This document shows positions 21,738 through 31,111 of a DNA stretch of 41,108 bases, piece after piece. The DNA is taken from the NCBI GenBank assembly GCA_964517215.1, contig CAZFBR010000005.1, positions 1 through 41,108 on the forward strand, in the 5' to 3' direction. This stretch comes from CAZFBR01 sp035353495 [NCBI: uncultured bacterium]. GTDB taxonomy: Bacteria; DAOPZR01. Under the pieces are notes generated by a model. That model was not told the DNA's origin. It worked only from the letters and a program-made list of their open reading frames with translations, and ran no database searches. The position numbers and the translations under genes are program-made. Position 1 is the stretch's first letter; each line of letters begins with the position of its first letter.

Positions 21738-23293
21738 GCCTCCATTCCCGGCACACCGACCACCCGGCCGGCGGCCCGCATTGCCTGATCGCACCAGTCG
21801 AACCGGACGATGCAGGGCGGCGACAGCGCGCCACGCTGCTAATCGCGCTCTGCGCCATTGCACTGGCCACCATCACCCTGAACGGCCAGATCGGGCCCAA
21901 CGGCGACGACGCCGCCTATGTCGAGTTCGCGCAGGGAATCATCGGCGGGCACGGTCTGGCCTGGATGCATTTCCCCGTCCCCGAACCGAGCGGCTACCGC
22001 ACCTTCACCCTGCCGCTGCTGCTGCTCCCGTTCGAGCGGCTCGTCCCCGGGAGCTACCTGCTCTACAAGCTGGTTCCGTGGCTTGCGTTCATCGGGCTGG
22101 CGCTCTTCCTGCGCCGGTTCGGGCAGGTCCGCGACCGCGCGCTCTGGCTGCTGCTGGTGCTGTTTAATCCTTATCTCATCGATTACACCAACCAGATTCT
22201 GACGGAAATCCCCTTTCTCTTCCTCTCGCTGCTGCTGCTGCACGGCCTGCACCGGTGGTCGCGGCGCGGCGGCTGGCACTGGCTCCCGCTCGCGCTCGGG
22301 CTCTATCTGCTCATTCACCTCAAGGAGCTGGGGTACGCCCTGCTGGCGGCCCTGCCGCTCTGCGCCCTGCTGTACCGCCGCCGCCGCCGGCTGCTGCTCG
22401 TCTTTGCCGCAGTGCTGGCCCTGCTGGCCTTTGATCTGCTGGTGCTCAATCTCCACGAAAACATCTATTTCAGCCTGACGCGCATGCATAACCAGTACGA
22501 TCCGGCAGCCGGCAGCGTTTCCCCCGCGGAATTCGCGCAGCGCTGCGGCAAGCGAGTGCTGGAATACGCGCTGAACCGCCTGCCCGAGTTCTTCCTCATG
22601 CCCTATTTCCACGGGATCGACCCGCACCGAGCCGACGGCACCCTCAATCCGCAGTTCATCTTCAAGGCCGTCCCCGGTGCACTGCTGACCCTGCTGCTGC
22701 TGCGCGGTTTCCGGCGGCGCTGCCGGCAGTGCTGCGCCCTGACGGAGATTTATGTCGCCCTGTATGCGCTGATCCTCATCGCCTGGCAGTCGGGCCTGCC
22801 GCGCTATCTCATCCCGCTCACCCCGCTGCTCTACGGCTACCTGTTTGACGGCATGCACGGTGTCCCGCGCCGGCTCCCGTGGCGGCTCGCCTGGGCCGCG
22901 TTCTTCATCCTGACGCTGGCGACGACGCTGCAGGTAAGCTATACTGCGCGCACGCAGCCGCTGCTGCCGCACTGGCAGGCGTATTACGCCGCATCGCGCT
23001 GGGCAGGGGAGCATCTGCCGCCGACGGCGGTCATCGCCTGCCGCAAGCCGGGGCTCACCTACCTGCTTGCCAGTCGGCATACGGTGGAGTATCCGCTGCT
23101 GGCGGACAGCGGACCGCTGACCGCCCTGGTCGCGCAGTACGGCGTCACCCACATCCTCGTCGACGAGCTGATGACGGGCGGGCCGCTGGCGAACCGCTAT
23201 CTGCGTCCGGCCCTGGCGGCCAGCGGCCTGCAGCCGCGGGCGGTCTTCCGCGCCGGACAGCATACGGAACTGGTGGAAGTGCAGCAGCCATGA
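21734..23293 (+). CDS. Polytopic GT-C-type glycosyltransferase (ArnT/PMT-like)
   Basis: A 519-residue integral membrane protein with about ten hydrophobic segments. After the first transmembrane helix comes NGQIGPNGDDAAYVEFAQGI, where the DD pair in the first extracytoplasmic loop matches the catalytic acidic motif of GT-C enzymes of the GT39/GT83 type. Such enzymes use polyprenyl-phosphate-linked sugars on the outer face of the membrane. The C-terminal soluble portion (LPPTAVIACRKPGLTYLLASRHTVEYPLL...) is the usual periplasmic domain. Two polyprenyl-phosphate-sugar synthase-like GT2 genes follow immediately and may make its donor. Overlaps of 4 nt on both sides. Confidence 0.8.
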   Translation: MSLHSRHTDHPAGGPHCLIAPVEPDDAGRRQRATLLIALCAIALATITLNGQIGPNGDDAAYVEFAQGIIGGHGLAWMHFPVPEPSGYRTFTLPLLLLPFERLVPGSYLLYKLVPWLAFIGLALFLRRFGQVRDRALWLLLVLFNPYLIDYTNQILTEIPFLFLSLLLLHGLHRWSRRGGWHWLPLALGLYLLIHLKELGYALLAALPLCALLYRRRRRLLLVFAAVLALLAFDLLVLNLHENIYFSLTRMHNQYDPAAGSVSPAEFAQRCGKRVLEYALNRLPEFFLMPYFHGIDPHRADGTLNPQFIFKAVPGALLTLLLLRGFRRRCRQCCALTEIYVALYALILIAWQSGLPRYLIPLTPLLYGYLFDGMHGVPRRLPWRLAWAAFFILTLATTLQVSYTARTQPLLPHWQAYYAASRWAGEHLPPTAVIACRKPGLTYLLASRHTVEYPLLADSGPLTALVAQYGVTHILVDELMTGGPLANRYLRPALAASGLQPRAVFRAGQHTELVEVQQP

Positions 23294-23973
23294 TCAGCGT
23301 CATAATTCCCGTCTACAATGAGCGGGAGACCATCCTGGAGATCATCCGCCGGGTTCGCGCCGAGGCGACCCCGAAGGAAATTGTTGTCGTCGACGACGGT
23401 TCGACCGACGGCACGCGCGACCTGCTCGCCGGCCTGTCCGGCGACGACGTGCGCGTGCTGCTCCAGCCCCGCAATCGCGGCAAGGGCGCCGCCATCCGCG
23501 CGGGGCTGGCAATGGCCCGGGGCGACATCGTCGTCGTGCAGGACGCCGACCTCGAGCTTAATCCCGACGATTATGCGGCCCTGCTCGCCCCGCTGCAGGC
23601 GGGCACGGCCGAGGTCGTCTACGGCGCGCGCTTTCTGCTGCCGCAGAACCGCGAGGGCTATCGCCTGGTCAGCTGGCTGGGCAACACCCTGGTAACCGGC
23701 TGGACCAACCTGCTGTTCGGCGCGCGACTCACCGATGAGGCGACCGGCTACAAGGTGATGCGCACCGCGCTGCTGCGCTCGCTCAATCTTGCATGCGACG
23801 GGTTCGACTTCTGTGCGGAGGTCACCGCCAAGCTGCTGCTGCGCGGCATCACCATCCATGAAGTTCCGGTCCGGTTCAACCCGCGCACCTACGTGGAAGG
23901 CAAGAAAATCGGCTGGCGGGACGGCATCATCACGCTGTGGGTGCTGCTGAAGTTCCGCTGCACAGGAGCATGA
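23290..23973 (+). CDS. GT2 glycosyltransferase, dolichyl-phosphate-mannose/glucose synthase-like
   Basis: A 227-residue GT2 protein: ISVIIPVYNERETILEIIRRV, IVVVDDGSTDGTRDLL, LLQPRNRGKGAAIRAGLAMARGDIVVVQDADLELNPDDY (donor-binding QDADLE), then DEATGYKVMRTALLRSL and VRFNPRTYVEGKKIGWRDG. No C-terminal membrane helices. This pattern fits polyprenyl-phosphate sugar synthases (GtrB/DPM type) that load a nucleotide sugar onto undecaprenyl phosphate. It lies directly behind a GT-C enzyme that would need such a donor, and directly before a second enzyme of the same class, suggesting two different lipid-linked sugars. Starts in an ATGA overlap. Confidence 0.87.
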   Translation: MISVIIPVYNERETILEIIRRVRAEATPKEIVVVDDGSTDGTRDLLAGLSGDDVRVLLQPRNRGKGAAIRAGLAMARGDIVVVQDADLELNPDDYAALLAPLQAGTAEVVYGARFLLPQNREGYRLVSWLGNTLVTGWTNLLFGARLTDEATGYKVMRTALLRSLNLACDGFDFCAEVTAKLLLRGITIHEVPVRFNPRTYVEGKKIGWRDGIITLWVLLKFRCTGA

Positions 23974-23977
23974 GCGC

Positions 23978-24676
23978 ATGCGGCTGCTGATGGTGGTCCC
24001 CACCTACAATGAACGTGAGAACATTGAACGGCTGGTCCGGGAGCTGCTGGCCCAGCCGGTCGACCTGCATGTCGTCGTAGTTGACGATGCGTCGCCCGAC
24101 GGCACCGGTGCGCTGGTCCAGGCGCTGGCGGCGCAGGACCCGCGCGTCCACCTGCTGTCTCGGGCGGGCAAACTCGGCCTGGGCACCGCCTACGTCGCCG
24201 GCATGACCTGGGGCCTGGCACGCGACTACGCATTCATCGGCACCATGGACGCCGATTTTTCACATGATCCGAAATACCTGCCCGCCCTCGCCGCGGCCGC
24301 ACCCGACGCCGACCTGGTCATCGGGTCGCGCTACGTCCCGGACGGCGGCACGGTCAACTGGGGCGTGCACCGGCAGCTGCTTTCGGGCGGCGCCAATGCC
24401 TTCGCCCGCGCCATGCTCGGGTTCACCACGCACGACAATACCGCGGGCTTCCGCCTCTACCGCGCCGCCTTCCTGCGCGGGCTCGATCTGGCCGCCATCC
24501 GCTCCAACGGCTACTCGTTCCTGCTCGAGTTTCTCTACCGCTGCCGGCAGGCGAACGCGCGCGTGCGTGAAATTCCCATCGTATTCGTCGACCGGCGCGA
24601 AGGAAAATCGAAAATCTCGCGGCAGGAGATTTTCAAGGCGCTGGCCACCGTGGTGCGCCTGCGGATCCGCGGCTAA
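23978..24676 (+). CDS. Polyprenol monophosphomannose synthase-like GT2
   Basis: A 232-residue protein strongly resembling DPM1: MRLLMVVPTYNERENIERLVREL, VVVDDASPDGTGALVQAL, KLGLGTAYVAGMTWGL, TMDADFSHDPKYLP (the DAD donor motif), VIGSRYVPDGGTVNWGVHRQLLSGGAN, and the C-terminal REIPIVFVDRREGKSKISRQEIFKA. Every block of the DPM1 family is present, so transfer of a hexose, probably mannose, to polyprenyl phosphate is a good prediction. It begins 4 nt after the preceding GT2 with GGAG about 8 nt upstream. Together they can supply the two or three GT-C proteins of the cluster. Confidence 0.9.
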   Translation: MRLLMVVPTYNERENIERLVRELLAQPVDLHVVVVDDASPDGTGALVQALAAQDPRVHLLSRAGKLGLGTAYVAGMTWGLARDYAFIGTMDADFSHDPKYLPALAAAAPDADLVIGSRYVPDGGTVNWGVHRQLLSGGANAFARAMLGFTTHDNTAGFRLYRAAFLRGLDLAAIRSNGYSFLLEFLYRCRQANARVREIPIVFVDRREGKSKISRQEIFKALATVVRLRIRG

Positions 24677-24679
24677 GCC

Positions 24680-25579
24680 ATGTGGCAGCCGGTTCTCTGC
24701 CCGCTCTGCGGCGCCGAAGACGCCATCATCCGCTGGCGCGGCGCCCTGCGACCCGATGATGCGGCGGAGGCCTTCGCCTGCACCAATATTTACTGGAGCG
24801 ATTACCTGCAGGTGGTGCAATGCCGGCGCTGCGGCATGATCTACAGCAATCCCTGCGAGACCGCCGACACCCTGTTGCAGCATTACACCGCGGTCGTCGA
24901 TCACACCTATCTGGCCGAGATCGCCGGCCGGCAGCGGACGTTCGCCGGATTGCTCGCCCGGCTGCGGCGGCTGGCGCCGCCGCCGGCGACCGTGCTCGAC
25001 GTCGGCTGTTATACCGGCCAGTTTCTGGCGCAGGCCCGGGCCGCCGGCTACACGGTAACCGGACTGGAACCGTCGCGCTGGGCGGCGGAACACGCGCGTA
25101 CCGCACACGGTCTGACGGTTGCCGGCAGTACGCTGGCCGACCTGCCGACGGGGCAGCATTTCGACCTCATCACCCTCTGGGATGTGCTTGAACATCTGCC
25201 CACACCTCACGAAACCATCGCCGCCATCGCCGCGCACAGCATGCCGGGCGGCTGGCTGGCGTTGTCGACGCACAACCTGGCCGCGCCTGCCGCCCGCCTG
25301 CTCGGCGGACGCTATCCCTTTCTTATGCGCATGCATGTCGCGCACTTCACCCCGGCCACGCTCGCCCGGCTGCTGGCGCACCACGGGTACGTCATCCGCC
25401 GGCGTGAACCGCATGTCCGCTGGCTCCGCGTCGGCTATGCCCGGGAGAAGCTGGAACGCTATGCCCCGCGCCTGCATCGGCTGCTGACCATGGCCGGCGG
25501 CCGGCAGGCAGACGGACTGCTGATCCCGATCGCCGGCGTCGGCCTGATGAATGTCTACGCCCGGAAGGAAACATCCTGA
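24680..25579 (+). CDS. SAM-dependent methyltransferase with N-terminal zinc ribbon
   Basis: A 299-residue protein. Residues 7-52 hold CPLCGAED...VVQCRRCGMIYSNP, a two-CxxC zinc ribbon. After YLAEIAGRQRTF the methyltransferase core begins with TVLDVGCYTGQFLAQARAAG (motif I), then GLEPSRWAAEHAR and DLITLWDVLEHLPTPHETIAAIAAHSMPGGWLALSTHN. Methyltransferases with this zinc-ribbon head are common in surface-glycan clusters, where they cap or modify sugars (C-methyltransferase-like). It starts 3 nt after the previous stop, and its TGA stop shares one base with the next ATG. Confidence 0.88.
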   Translation: MWQPVLCPLCGAEDAIIRWRGALRPDDAAEAFACTNIYWSDYLQVVQCRRCGMIYSNPCETADTLLQHYTAVVDHTYLAEIAGRQRTFAGLLARLRRLAPPPATVLDVGCYTGQFLAQARAAGYTVTGLEPSRWAAEHARTAHGLTVAGSTLADLPTGQHFDLITLWDVLEHLPTPHETIAAIAAHSMPGGWLALSTHNLAAPAARLLGGRYPFLMRMHVAHFTPATLARLLAHHGYVIRRREPHVRWLRVGYAREKLERYAPRLHRLLTMAGGRQADGLLIPIAGVGLMNVYARKETS

Positions 25580-28500
25580 TGCGCCGCCGCACCCATGCCC
25601 TGCTGCTCGGCGCCATCCTCATCGCGTGCATTGCCGCGCTCTTTGCGCCCTATTTCCGCGCCGGGCTCTACCTGACCAACAACGACTATGCGAGTTTTTC
25701 CTATCCCTTGCGCCAATTTCTTCAGGAATCGCGCCTGGCCGGGCGCTATGATTACTGGTGTCCGTACAACTACGGCGGATATCCGCTGTATGCCATGCCC
25801 TTGTGGAGTCCGTTCTATCCGATTTCCCTGCTACTGGGCGGGTTGACCGTGCCTGACCAATTTGTCTGGGGCGCCATGCTGCATCTGCTCGTCTGCGGCC
25901 TGTTCATGTACCTGTGGCTGCGCCGGATCAAACTACCGTACAGTGCCGCGCTGTTCGGTTCACTGCTGTTCACCTTCAGCCCGTTCGTCCTGATCCACGT
26001 CAACGATATCGATAACGTCATGCGCACCGTCGTCTGGATCCCGCTGATCTTCTATGCCGGCCAGGTGGTTGTCGACGGCACGGAAATCGCCGGTTCGCTG
26101 CTGCTCGCCCTGGCCCTGGCCATGATGCTGCTCGCCGGGCATGTGCAGTTCACGTTCTATACCATGGTCAGTTTCGTCCTGTTCTACATGTTTTCCTCGC
26201 TGCAACTGCTGTGGGCCGGCCAGCGCAAGCGAGCAGTGAAGATCATGGCGAGTTTCGGCGCCGTCATCGCCCTGGCCGTCGGCTTGAGTGCGATCGGCAT
26301 CTTCCCCGCCTGGTATGCCACCCAGCTCTCCACCCGCACCGCCTCGCTCTCCTGGCGGTTCGTTACCAGCTTTTCCCTGACCCCCGACCAGCTGCCCCAG
26401 TTGTTCAGCCGAACCCTGCTGAACGGCTGGGCGCCCAATGCCGATGTCCCCTTCCTGTTTCTCGGCACGCTCACCCCGCTGCTGCTGCTGGTCGCCCTCA
26501 CCCGCCGCCGGGCGTTTCCCTGGTTCTGCGCCGGCATGATCCTGCTCTCCCTGCTGATTGCGCTGGGAAAATTTTCGCCTTTGTTCACCCTGCTGGTCAA
26601 GGTGGTGCCCGGCTTTTCCCTGTTCCGCGGGCCCAAGCGCTTTCTGCTGATTTACGTGTTCTTCGCCGCCACACTCGCGGCCAGCGCGCTGCCGCTGCTG
26701 CTCGACCGCACCCGCCGTTTCCGCTGGCTGGCGCTGCTCGCTACCGCCGCCACCACGGGCAGCGGTCTGCTCTACGCCCTGCTTGCCCTGCGCCCGGCGT
26801 GGTTCATCAGCTGGTACCGCACGCTGTTTATTCACGCCTACCGGCACGGCTACGGGCAGTCACGGCCGCTGGCATTTTATCTCGAACGCCTGCAGACCGG
26901 CAATTTGGCGGCAGCCCAACAGGCGCTGCTGGTTATGCTACTGCTCTTCGGGGGATTCACCCTGCTGCTATTCCTACGCCAGCGCCTCCCCACACGGCTC
27001 TGGTTACTGTTGCTCCTGATCTTCCTGCTTGGCCCCTATCTCACCGGCAACACCGGCATCCTGCGTTTCCGCGACACCACCCACTACAACCCGCAGCGCC
27101 CGCTGCTTGACCGCCTCCGCGCTGACGCCGCCGGCTTCCGTGAACATTACCGTCTGGCCCAAAACTGTTACCTCTCGTTCAATCAGGGCACCTCGCAGCA
27201 ATTGCCCTGCATCGACGGGTACGGTGGCATCATTATCATGCCTTTTGGCGATCTTGCCGGCGTCATCGATGGTGCGCAACCGGGAGACGCCGTTGCCCGC
27301 TCCAGCGTTGCCGTCCACAACCTTGCTTCCCCGCTGCTCAGCTTGATGGCAACCCGCTATCTGATCGCCCGGCCCGGCCTGCCAATCGACACCACCACCG
27401 CCCTCCCCCTCGCCCGGGACGGCGAGTTTACCCTGTACCGCAATACCGCCGCCTGCCCGTTCATCACCGCGCTCGCGCGGCGCGAGCTATGCGAACTGGC
27501 GCCCGCCGTGGCGCAACTGCGCGACCCGCAGTTCTACGCCGGCAACCGGCCGGCCGCGCTCCTCCTGCCGCCGGACACCGACCTCCCGCCCGGCTTGGGT
27601 GAGCGACTGCCGCCAGCAACGGTCACCATCCAGCCGCGCACCTTCCTCCCCGACCTGCGCACCTGGGAAATCACCGCCAGCGGACCTGCCTACATTTCCG
27701 TAGCGGAAAACTACTATCCGTTCTGGCAGTTCGAGCTTGACGGCAGGCCGCACGCCACTTGGCGCGGCTTCCACTATTTCCTCGCCACCTGGGTGCCGGA
27801 GGGCCGGCACACGCTGACCCTCCGCTTCGTCCCGCGCGACCTCCATCTCGGCATCGTCACCACCCTGCTCACGCTGGTCGTCATCCTGCTCGCCTTCTAC
27901 TGGACCGTCAAGCGCCGGCTGATCCACAACATCCGCGATGACGAAAACGTGCTGTTCGACTACCTTGAGCACACCTCGGCCGCACTGGCCCTGGTGCGCA
28001 GCATGGAAGGCCGCCTGTTCCGCCGCAGCGAGCTGCAACCGCCAATCCTCGATATCGGCTGCGGCGACGGGCTGTTTGCCTCGATTGTCTTCTTCCAGGA
28101 TATCGATGTCGGGATCGACCTCGACCTCATCGAGCTGCGCAAGCGGTCGCTCCCCGAGCGCTACCGCGCCCGCGCCAACGCCAATGCCAGCCGGCTGCCG
28201 TTCCGCAGCGGGCATTTTGCCACGGTAATCAGCAACTGCGTGGTCGAGCATGTGCGCGATCACACGGAACCGCTGCGCGAGATCCACCGCGTCCTGCGCC
28301 CCGGCGGCAAATATGTTCTGACCACGCACTCGCACTTGTACGGCTCGTATCTGTTCTGGTACGCGGCCTGCACCCGGCTCAGCCTGCCGCGACTGGCGCA
28401 GTGGTATGCCGACACGATCAACCGCGTTTTCAAGCATTACACCATGCTGACCCCGCAGGAGTGGACCACCATGCTGCAGGCGGCGGGGTTCCATGACGTG

Positions 28501-28713
28501 CGCATCAGCTTCTACCTGTCGCGCCGGGCGATGTGGCTGTTCGACCTCCTGCTGCCGATGAGCGTGCCGTCGCGGCTGAACAAAGCGCTCTGGGGCCGGT
28601 GGGCGGTGCTCCCCCGCCGTTTCCTTGCCGCCGTTGAAACGCATGTGTTCAAGCGAATCTACCGCGAGGATCCCGCCATCGGGGCGGGCATGTGCATCGA
28701 AGCGCGCAAATGA
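25579..28713 (+). CDS. Fusion: YfhO/GT-C-like membrane protein with C-terminal methyltransferase
   Basis: One uninterrupted 1044-codon frame with two distinct parts. Residues 1 to about 500 form a polytopic membrane domain of the YfhO type (first loop LTNNDYASFSYPLRQFL, then YDYWCPYNYGGYPLYAMPLWSPFYPISLL). A periplasmic portion follows (VSVAENYYPFWQF-like ISVAENYYPFWQFELDG) and a last helix near 758-778 (LGIVTTLLTLVVILLAFYW). Residues ~785-1044 are a class I SAM methyltransferase: ILDIGCGDGLFASI (D825), VGIDLDLIELRKR, ATVISNCVVEHVRDHTEPL, IHRVLRPGGKYVLTTHSHLYGS. The last helix is followed by KRRLIHN, which would put the methyltransferase in the cytoplasm. YfhO proteins elsewhere are linked to glycosylation of lipids or teichoic acids. 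I know of no common precedent for this fusion. 1- and 4-nt overlaps flank it. Confidence 0.82.
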   Translation: MRRRTHALLLGAILIACIAALFAPYFRAGLYLTNNDYASFSYPLRQFLQESRLAGRYDYWCPYNYGGYPLYAMPLWSPFYPISLLLGGLTVPDQFVWGAMLHLLVCGLFMYLWLRRIKLPYSAALFGSLLFTFSPFVLIHVNDIDNVMRTVVWIPLIFYAGQVVVDGTEIAGSLLLALALAMMLLAGHVQFTFYTMVSFVLFYMFSSLQLLWAGQRKRAVKIMASFGAVIALAVGLSAIGIFPAWYATQLSTRTASLSWRFVTSFSLTPDQLPQLFSRTLLNGWAPNADVPFLFLGTLTPLLLLVALTRRRAFPWFCAGMILLSLLIALGKFSPLFTLLVKVVPGFSLFRGPKRFLLIYVFFAATLAASALPLLLDRTRRFRWLALLATAATTGSGLLYALLALRPAWFISWYRTLFIHAYRHGYGQSRPLAFYLERLQTGNLAAAQQALLVMLLLFGGFTLLLFLRQRLPTRLWLLLLLIFLLGPYLTGNTGILRFRDTTHYNPQRPLLDRLRADAAGFREHYRLAQNCYLSFNQGTSQQLPCIDGYGGIIIMPFGDLAGVIDGAQPGDAVARSSVAVHNLASPLLSLMATRYLIARPGLPIDTTTALPLARDGEFTLYRNTAACPFITALARRELCELAPAVAQLRDPQFYAGNRPAALLLPPDTDLPPGLGERLPPATVTIQPRTFLPDLRTWEITASGPAYISVAENYYPFWQFELDGRPHATWRGFHYFLATWVPEGRHTLTLRFVPRDLHLGIVTTLLTLVVILLAFYWTVKRRLIHNIRDDENVLFDYLEHTSAALALVRSMEGRLFRRSELQPPILDIGCGDGLFASIVFFQDIDVGIDLDLIELRKRSLPERYRARANANASRLPFRSGHFATVISNCVVEHVRDHTEPLREIHRVLRPGGKYVLTTHSHLYGSYLFWYAACTRLSLPRLAQWYADTINRVFKHYTMLTPQEWTTMLQAAGFHDVRISFYLSRRAMWLFDLLLPMSVPSRLNKALWGRWAVLPRRFLAAVETHVFKRIYREDPAIGAGMCIEARK

Positions 28714-30302
28714 GCCGCCTCGCCACCTGCCTGCTGGTGCTATTCATCATCCTGACCCGGGCCGCCCTGCCCGAACTCGATCCGCCCTACCTGAGCTTCA
28801 GCCGCGGCGAGTACACCGATCCCGGATTCTACCTCAACAACGCGCGGTCGCTGGTACTCACCGGCGAGCCGCTGGTCGGCGACTGGGACAACCGGGTACT
28901 GTTTCCGGTCACCCACGCCCTGGTATGGCTCGCTTGGTCGCTGTTCGGTTATGCGCCCGCGGTTACTGCCGGGCTCTGCGCGCTGCTCGCCGCCCTGACC
29001 GGCATCCTGCTGGCGACCGGACTGGCCCGCCACGCCGGGCCGCGCGCCGGCGTGCTGGCGCTGCTCTGGTTTGCAGTCGCCGCACCGCTGCTCCTGCTCG
29101 GTCGCGTGCCGCTGCTGGAAAACACGCTGCTCCCCCTGTTCGCCGCCCTGCTGATCGTGCGCCTGCAGCCCGCCACCGTCCGCCGGCATCTGCTGCTGCT
29201 GGTCCTGGTGCTGCTGGCAACCGCCGCCAAATATTCCGCACTATTCATTCTCCCGGCGCTGGCCATTGTATCGCTCGCCGAATGGCGGCGTAACCGCCAC
29301 GCATTGGCGGGCGAGGGCTGCTGGTTCTGGCTGCCGCTGGCGCTGCTGCTGCTGGCCGCGGCGGGCATCGTCATCGCCGTGCGCCCGCCCGCGCTGCTGG
29401 CGACCTTCGCCGACAAGATGACCCGATATGACCACCCGCAGTTCGGCCTGCACGAATTGCTGCTGCCGGTGGAAAGCAACTTCTTCTGGCGCATGCCGTT
29501 CCTGACCCTTTCCGCCTGGCTGGCGGCCGGGTTGCTGTTCTGGCAGCGGTCTGTCGCATCGCGATTGCAGCTGCTCGCCGGCTGCTCGCTCGCCGCCTGG
29601 TACTTGTCCATCGTCTTCATCCGCTATAATCCGCTGCGCTACCAGCTGGTCACCGCCCCGTTCCTGATCGCGCTGGCGGTGACGCTGTGGCTGCCGCGGC
29701 GCAGCTTTGCGCCGCGTCCCGTGGCCTGGTTCCGCCTGCTGGCCTGGTTCGCGGTCAGCACCGTCACCGCCTATTCGGCCATGTTTGTGGGCTGCCGCTC
29801 GCTGCTGAATATCGCCGCCACCCGCGGGCAGTTGCTCGCCGTCGCAGCCGCGTTCGGCGCATTCAGTCTGGCGCTGGCCCCCGTCCTGCGGCGTTGGCGC
29901 TGGTCGCCGACGCCGGCGACGCTGACCCTGCTCATGTTCGGCATCCTCACCGTCAACGGGCTGCAGACAGCGCAGGCCTGGCAGGCGCGCGACAACCGGC
30001 TGGCCGTCATCGGCAGCGAACTGGCCCGACTGGTGCCGCCCGACGCCACTATCGGCGGCTGGTACGCCCCGTCGGTCAACCTGCACAACCGGTTGCGCAC
30101 CTACACCACCTATCATCTCACCCCGGAGTGCATCGCCCGGCAGCAGATCGGCTTTCTGCTGCTGGAAACCGCCGGCCCCGGCGCCGAACCGTATATCCTC
30201 GCCGGGGAACTCGCCCCGCTGCGCGGCCGGTTGGTCCGGCTCGGCGACTGGGCCATTCCGCGCACGCGCATCCAGCTCGGGCTCTTTGCGGTGCGGCCGT
30301 GA
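28710..30302 (+). CDS. Polytopic membrane glycosyltransferase-like protein (GT-C)
   Basis: A 530-residue integral membrane protein with about ten to twelve hydrophobic segments. The first periplasmic loop after helix one (RAALPELDPPYLSFSRGEYTDPGFYLNNARSLVLTGEP) carries an E-Y-T-D-P-G-F-Y motif in the place of the catalytic acidic residues of GT39/GT83-like enzymes. A later segment (HPQFGLHELLLPVESNFFWRMPFL) and a C-terminal soluble part (LARLVPPDATIGGWYAPSVNLHNRLRTY) are usual for this fold. It is the third large membrane protein of the cluster and probably uses a polyprenyl-phosphate sugar. Begins in an ATGA overlap with the fusion gene. Confidence 0.75.
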   Translation: MSRLATCLLVLFIILTRAALPELDPPYLSFSRGEYTDPGFYLNNARSLVLTGEPLVGDWDNRVLFPVTHALVWLAWSLFGYAPAVTAGLCALLAALTGILLATGLARHAGPRAGVLALLWFAVAAPLLLLGRVPLLENTLLPLFAALLIVRLQPATVRRHLLLLVLVLLATAAKYSALFILPALAIVSLAEWRRNRHALAGEGCWFWLPLALLLLAAAGIVIAVRPPALLATFADKMTRYDHPQFGLHELLLPVESNFFWRMPFLTLSAWLAAGLLFWQRSVASRLQLLAGCSLAAWYLSIVFIRYNPLRYQLVTAPFLIALAVTLWLPRRSFAPRPVAWFRLLAWFAVSTVTAYSAMFVGCRSLLNIAATRGQLLAVAAAFGAFSLALAPVLRRWRWSPTPATLTLLMFGILTVNGLQTAQAWQARDNRLAVIGSELARLVPPDATIGGWYAPSVNLHNRLRTYTTYHLTPECIARQQIGFLLLETAGPGAEPYILAGELAPLRGRLVRLGDWAIPRTRIQLGLFAVRP

Positions 30303-31111
30303 AGAACATCCTGACCATCGACCTTGAGGATTCATACCACGGCACCCAGTTCGACAACCGGTCGGCCTGGGCGGCCAGCGCCGCGCAGGGCTGCATCATC
30401 GACGGCACTGCCCGCATTCTCGACCTGCTGCGCACACAGCAGGTCCGTGCCACCTTCTTCGTCCTCGGTCCCGTTGCCGAGCAGCATCCTGCGCTGATCC
30501 GCGCCATTGCCGCTGCCGGCCATGAATTGGCCGCGCACGGCTGGTCGCACCGCCGGCTGTGGCTGCTCACCCCGGACGAGTTCCGGGATGAACTAACGCG
30601 CACCGACGCCGCCATCAGCGCCGCGCTCGGCCGCCCGCACCGGTCACGCGGTTTCCGCGCGCCGTTTTTTACCCTTGACCGCCGCAGCGAATGGGCGCTC
30701 GACGTCATGCGCGATTACGGCATGCACTACGACTGCTCGTCCTTTCCCATCGTCAACTATCTGGGCGGCGCGCCCGGCTGGCCGCGCTTCCCGCACGACC
30801 GCTGCGGCCTGCGCGAGATTCCCGTCTCGACGCTGCGCTGCGCCGGGCTCAACCTGCCCTTCTCCGGCGGCCTCTACCTGCGCTGCTGGCCGTACCCGGT
30901 CGTGGCGCACGGCATTCGCGCGTGCAACCGCGCCGGCCGGCCCGCAATCGTCTACCTGCATCCGCGCGAGGTCGTCCCGGAACAGGCGCGCCTGACCATG
31001 CCCTGGTGGCAGGCGGCGACGTATTATTATAAACTTGACGCTATGTTGCCGAAGCTGGCCCGCCTGGTGCGGGAGTTCCCGTTCGGCAGTGTAACGGAGG
31101 TCCGGCCGTGA
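30299..31111 (+). CDS. Polysaccharide deacetylase (NodB-type)
   Basis: A 270-residue NodB-homology deacetylase with all main motifs: ILTIDLEDSYH (aspartates at positions 8 and 11), VRATFFVLGPVAEQHPAL, GHELAAHGWSHRRLWLLTPDEF (zinc-binding H-x4-H), RGFRAPFFTLD (RxPxF), and IVYLHPREV near the C-terminus. The N-terminus and the HPRE segment recall the XrtA-associated deacetylases of exopolysaccharide systems. It would remove N-acetyl groups from the glycan, probably in the cytoplasm or periplasm; no signal peptide is seen. The start is GTG in a GTGA overlap, with no better in-frame ATG nearby. Confidence 0.9.
   Translation: MKNILTIDLEDSYHGTQFDNRSAWAASAAQGCIIDGTARILDLLRTQQVRATFFVLGPVAEQHPALIRAIAAAGHELAAHGWSHRRLWLLTPDEFRDELTRTDAAISAALGRPHRSRGFRAPFFTLDRRSEWALDVMRDYGMHYDCSSFPIVNYLGGAPGWPRFPHDRCGLREIPVSTLRCAGLNLPFSGGLYLRCWPYPVVAHGIRACNRAGRPAIVYLHPREVVPEQARLTMPWWQAATYYYKLDAMLPKLARLVREFPFGSVTEVRP

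Noticed and set aside
21839-23263. Long minus-strand open frame opposite the GT-C gene
   Set aside because: Extremely Gln/Arg-rich, without domains; it is the mirror of a hydrophobic protein gene on the other strand.
25960-26847. Minus-strand open frame opposite the YfhO-like gene
   Set aside because: Gln/Gly/Glu-rich composition typical of the complement of a membrane-protein gene; no start signals.
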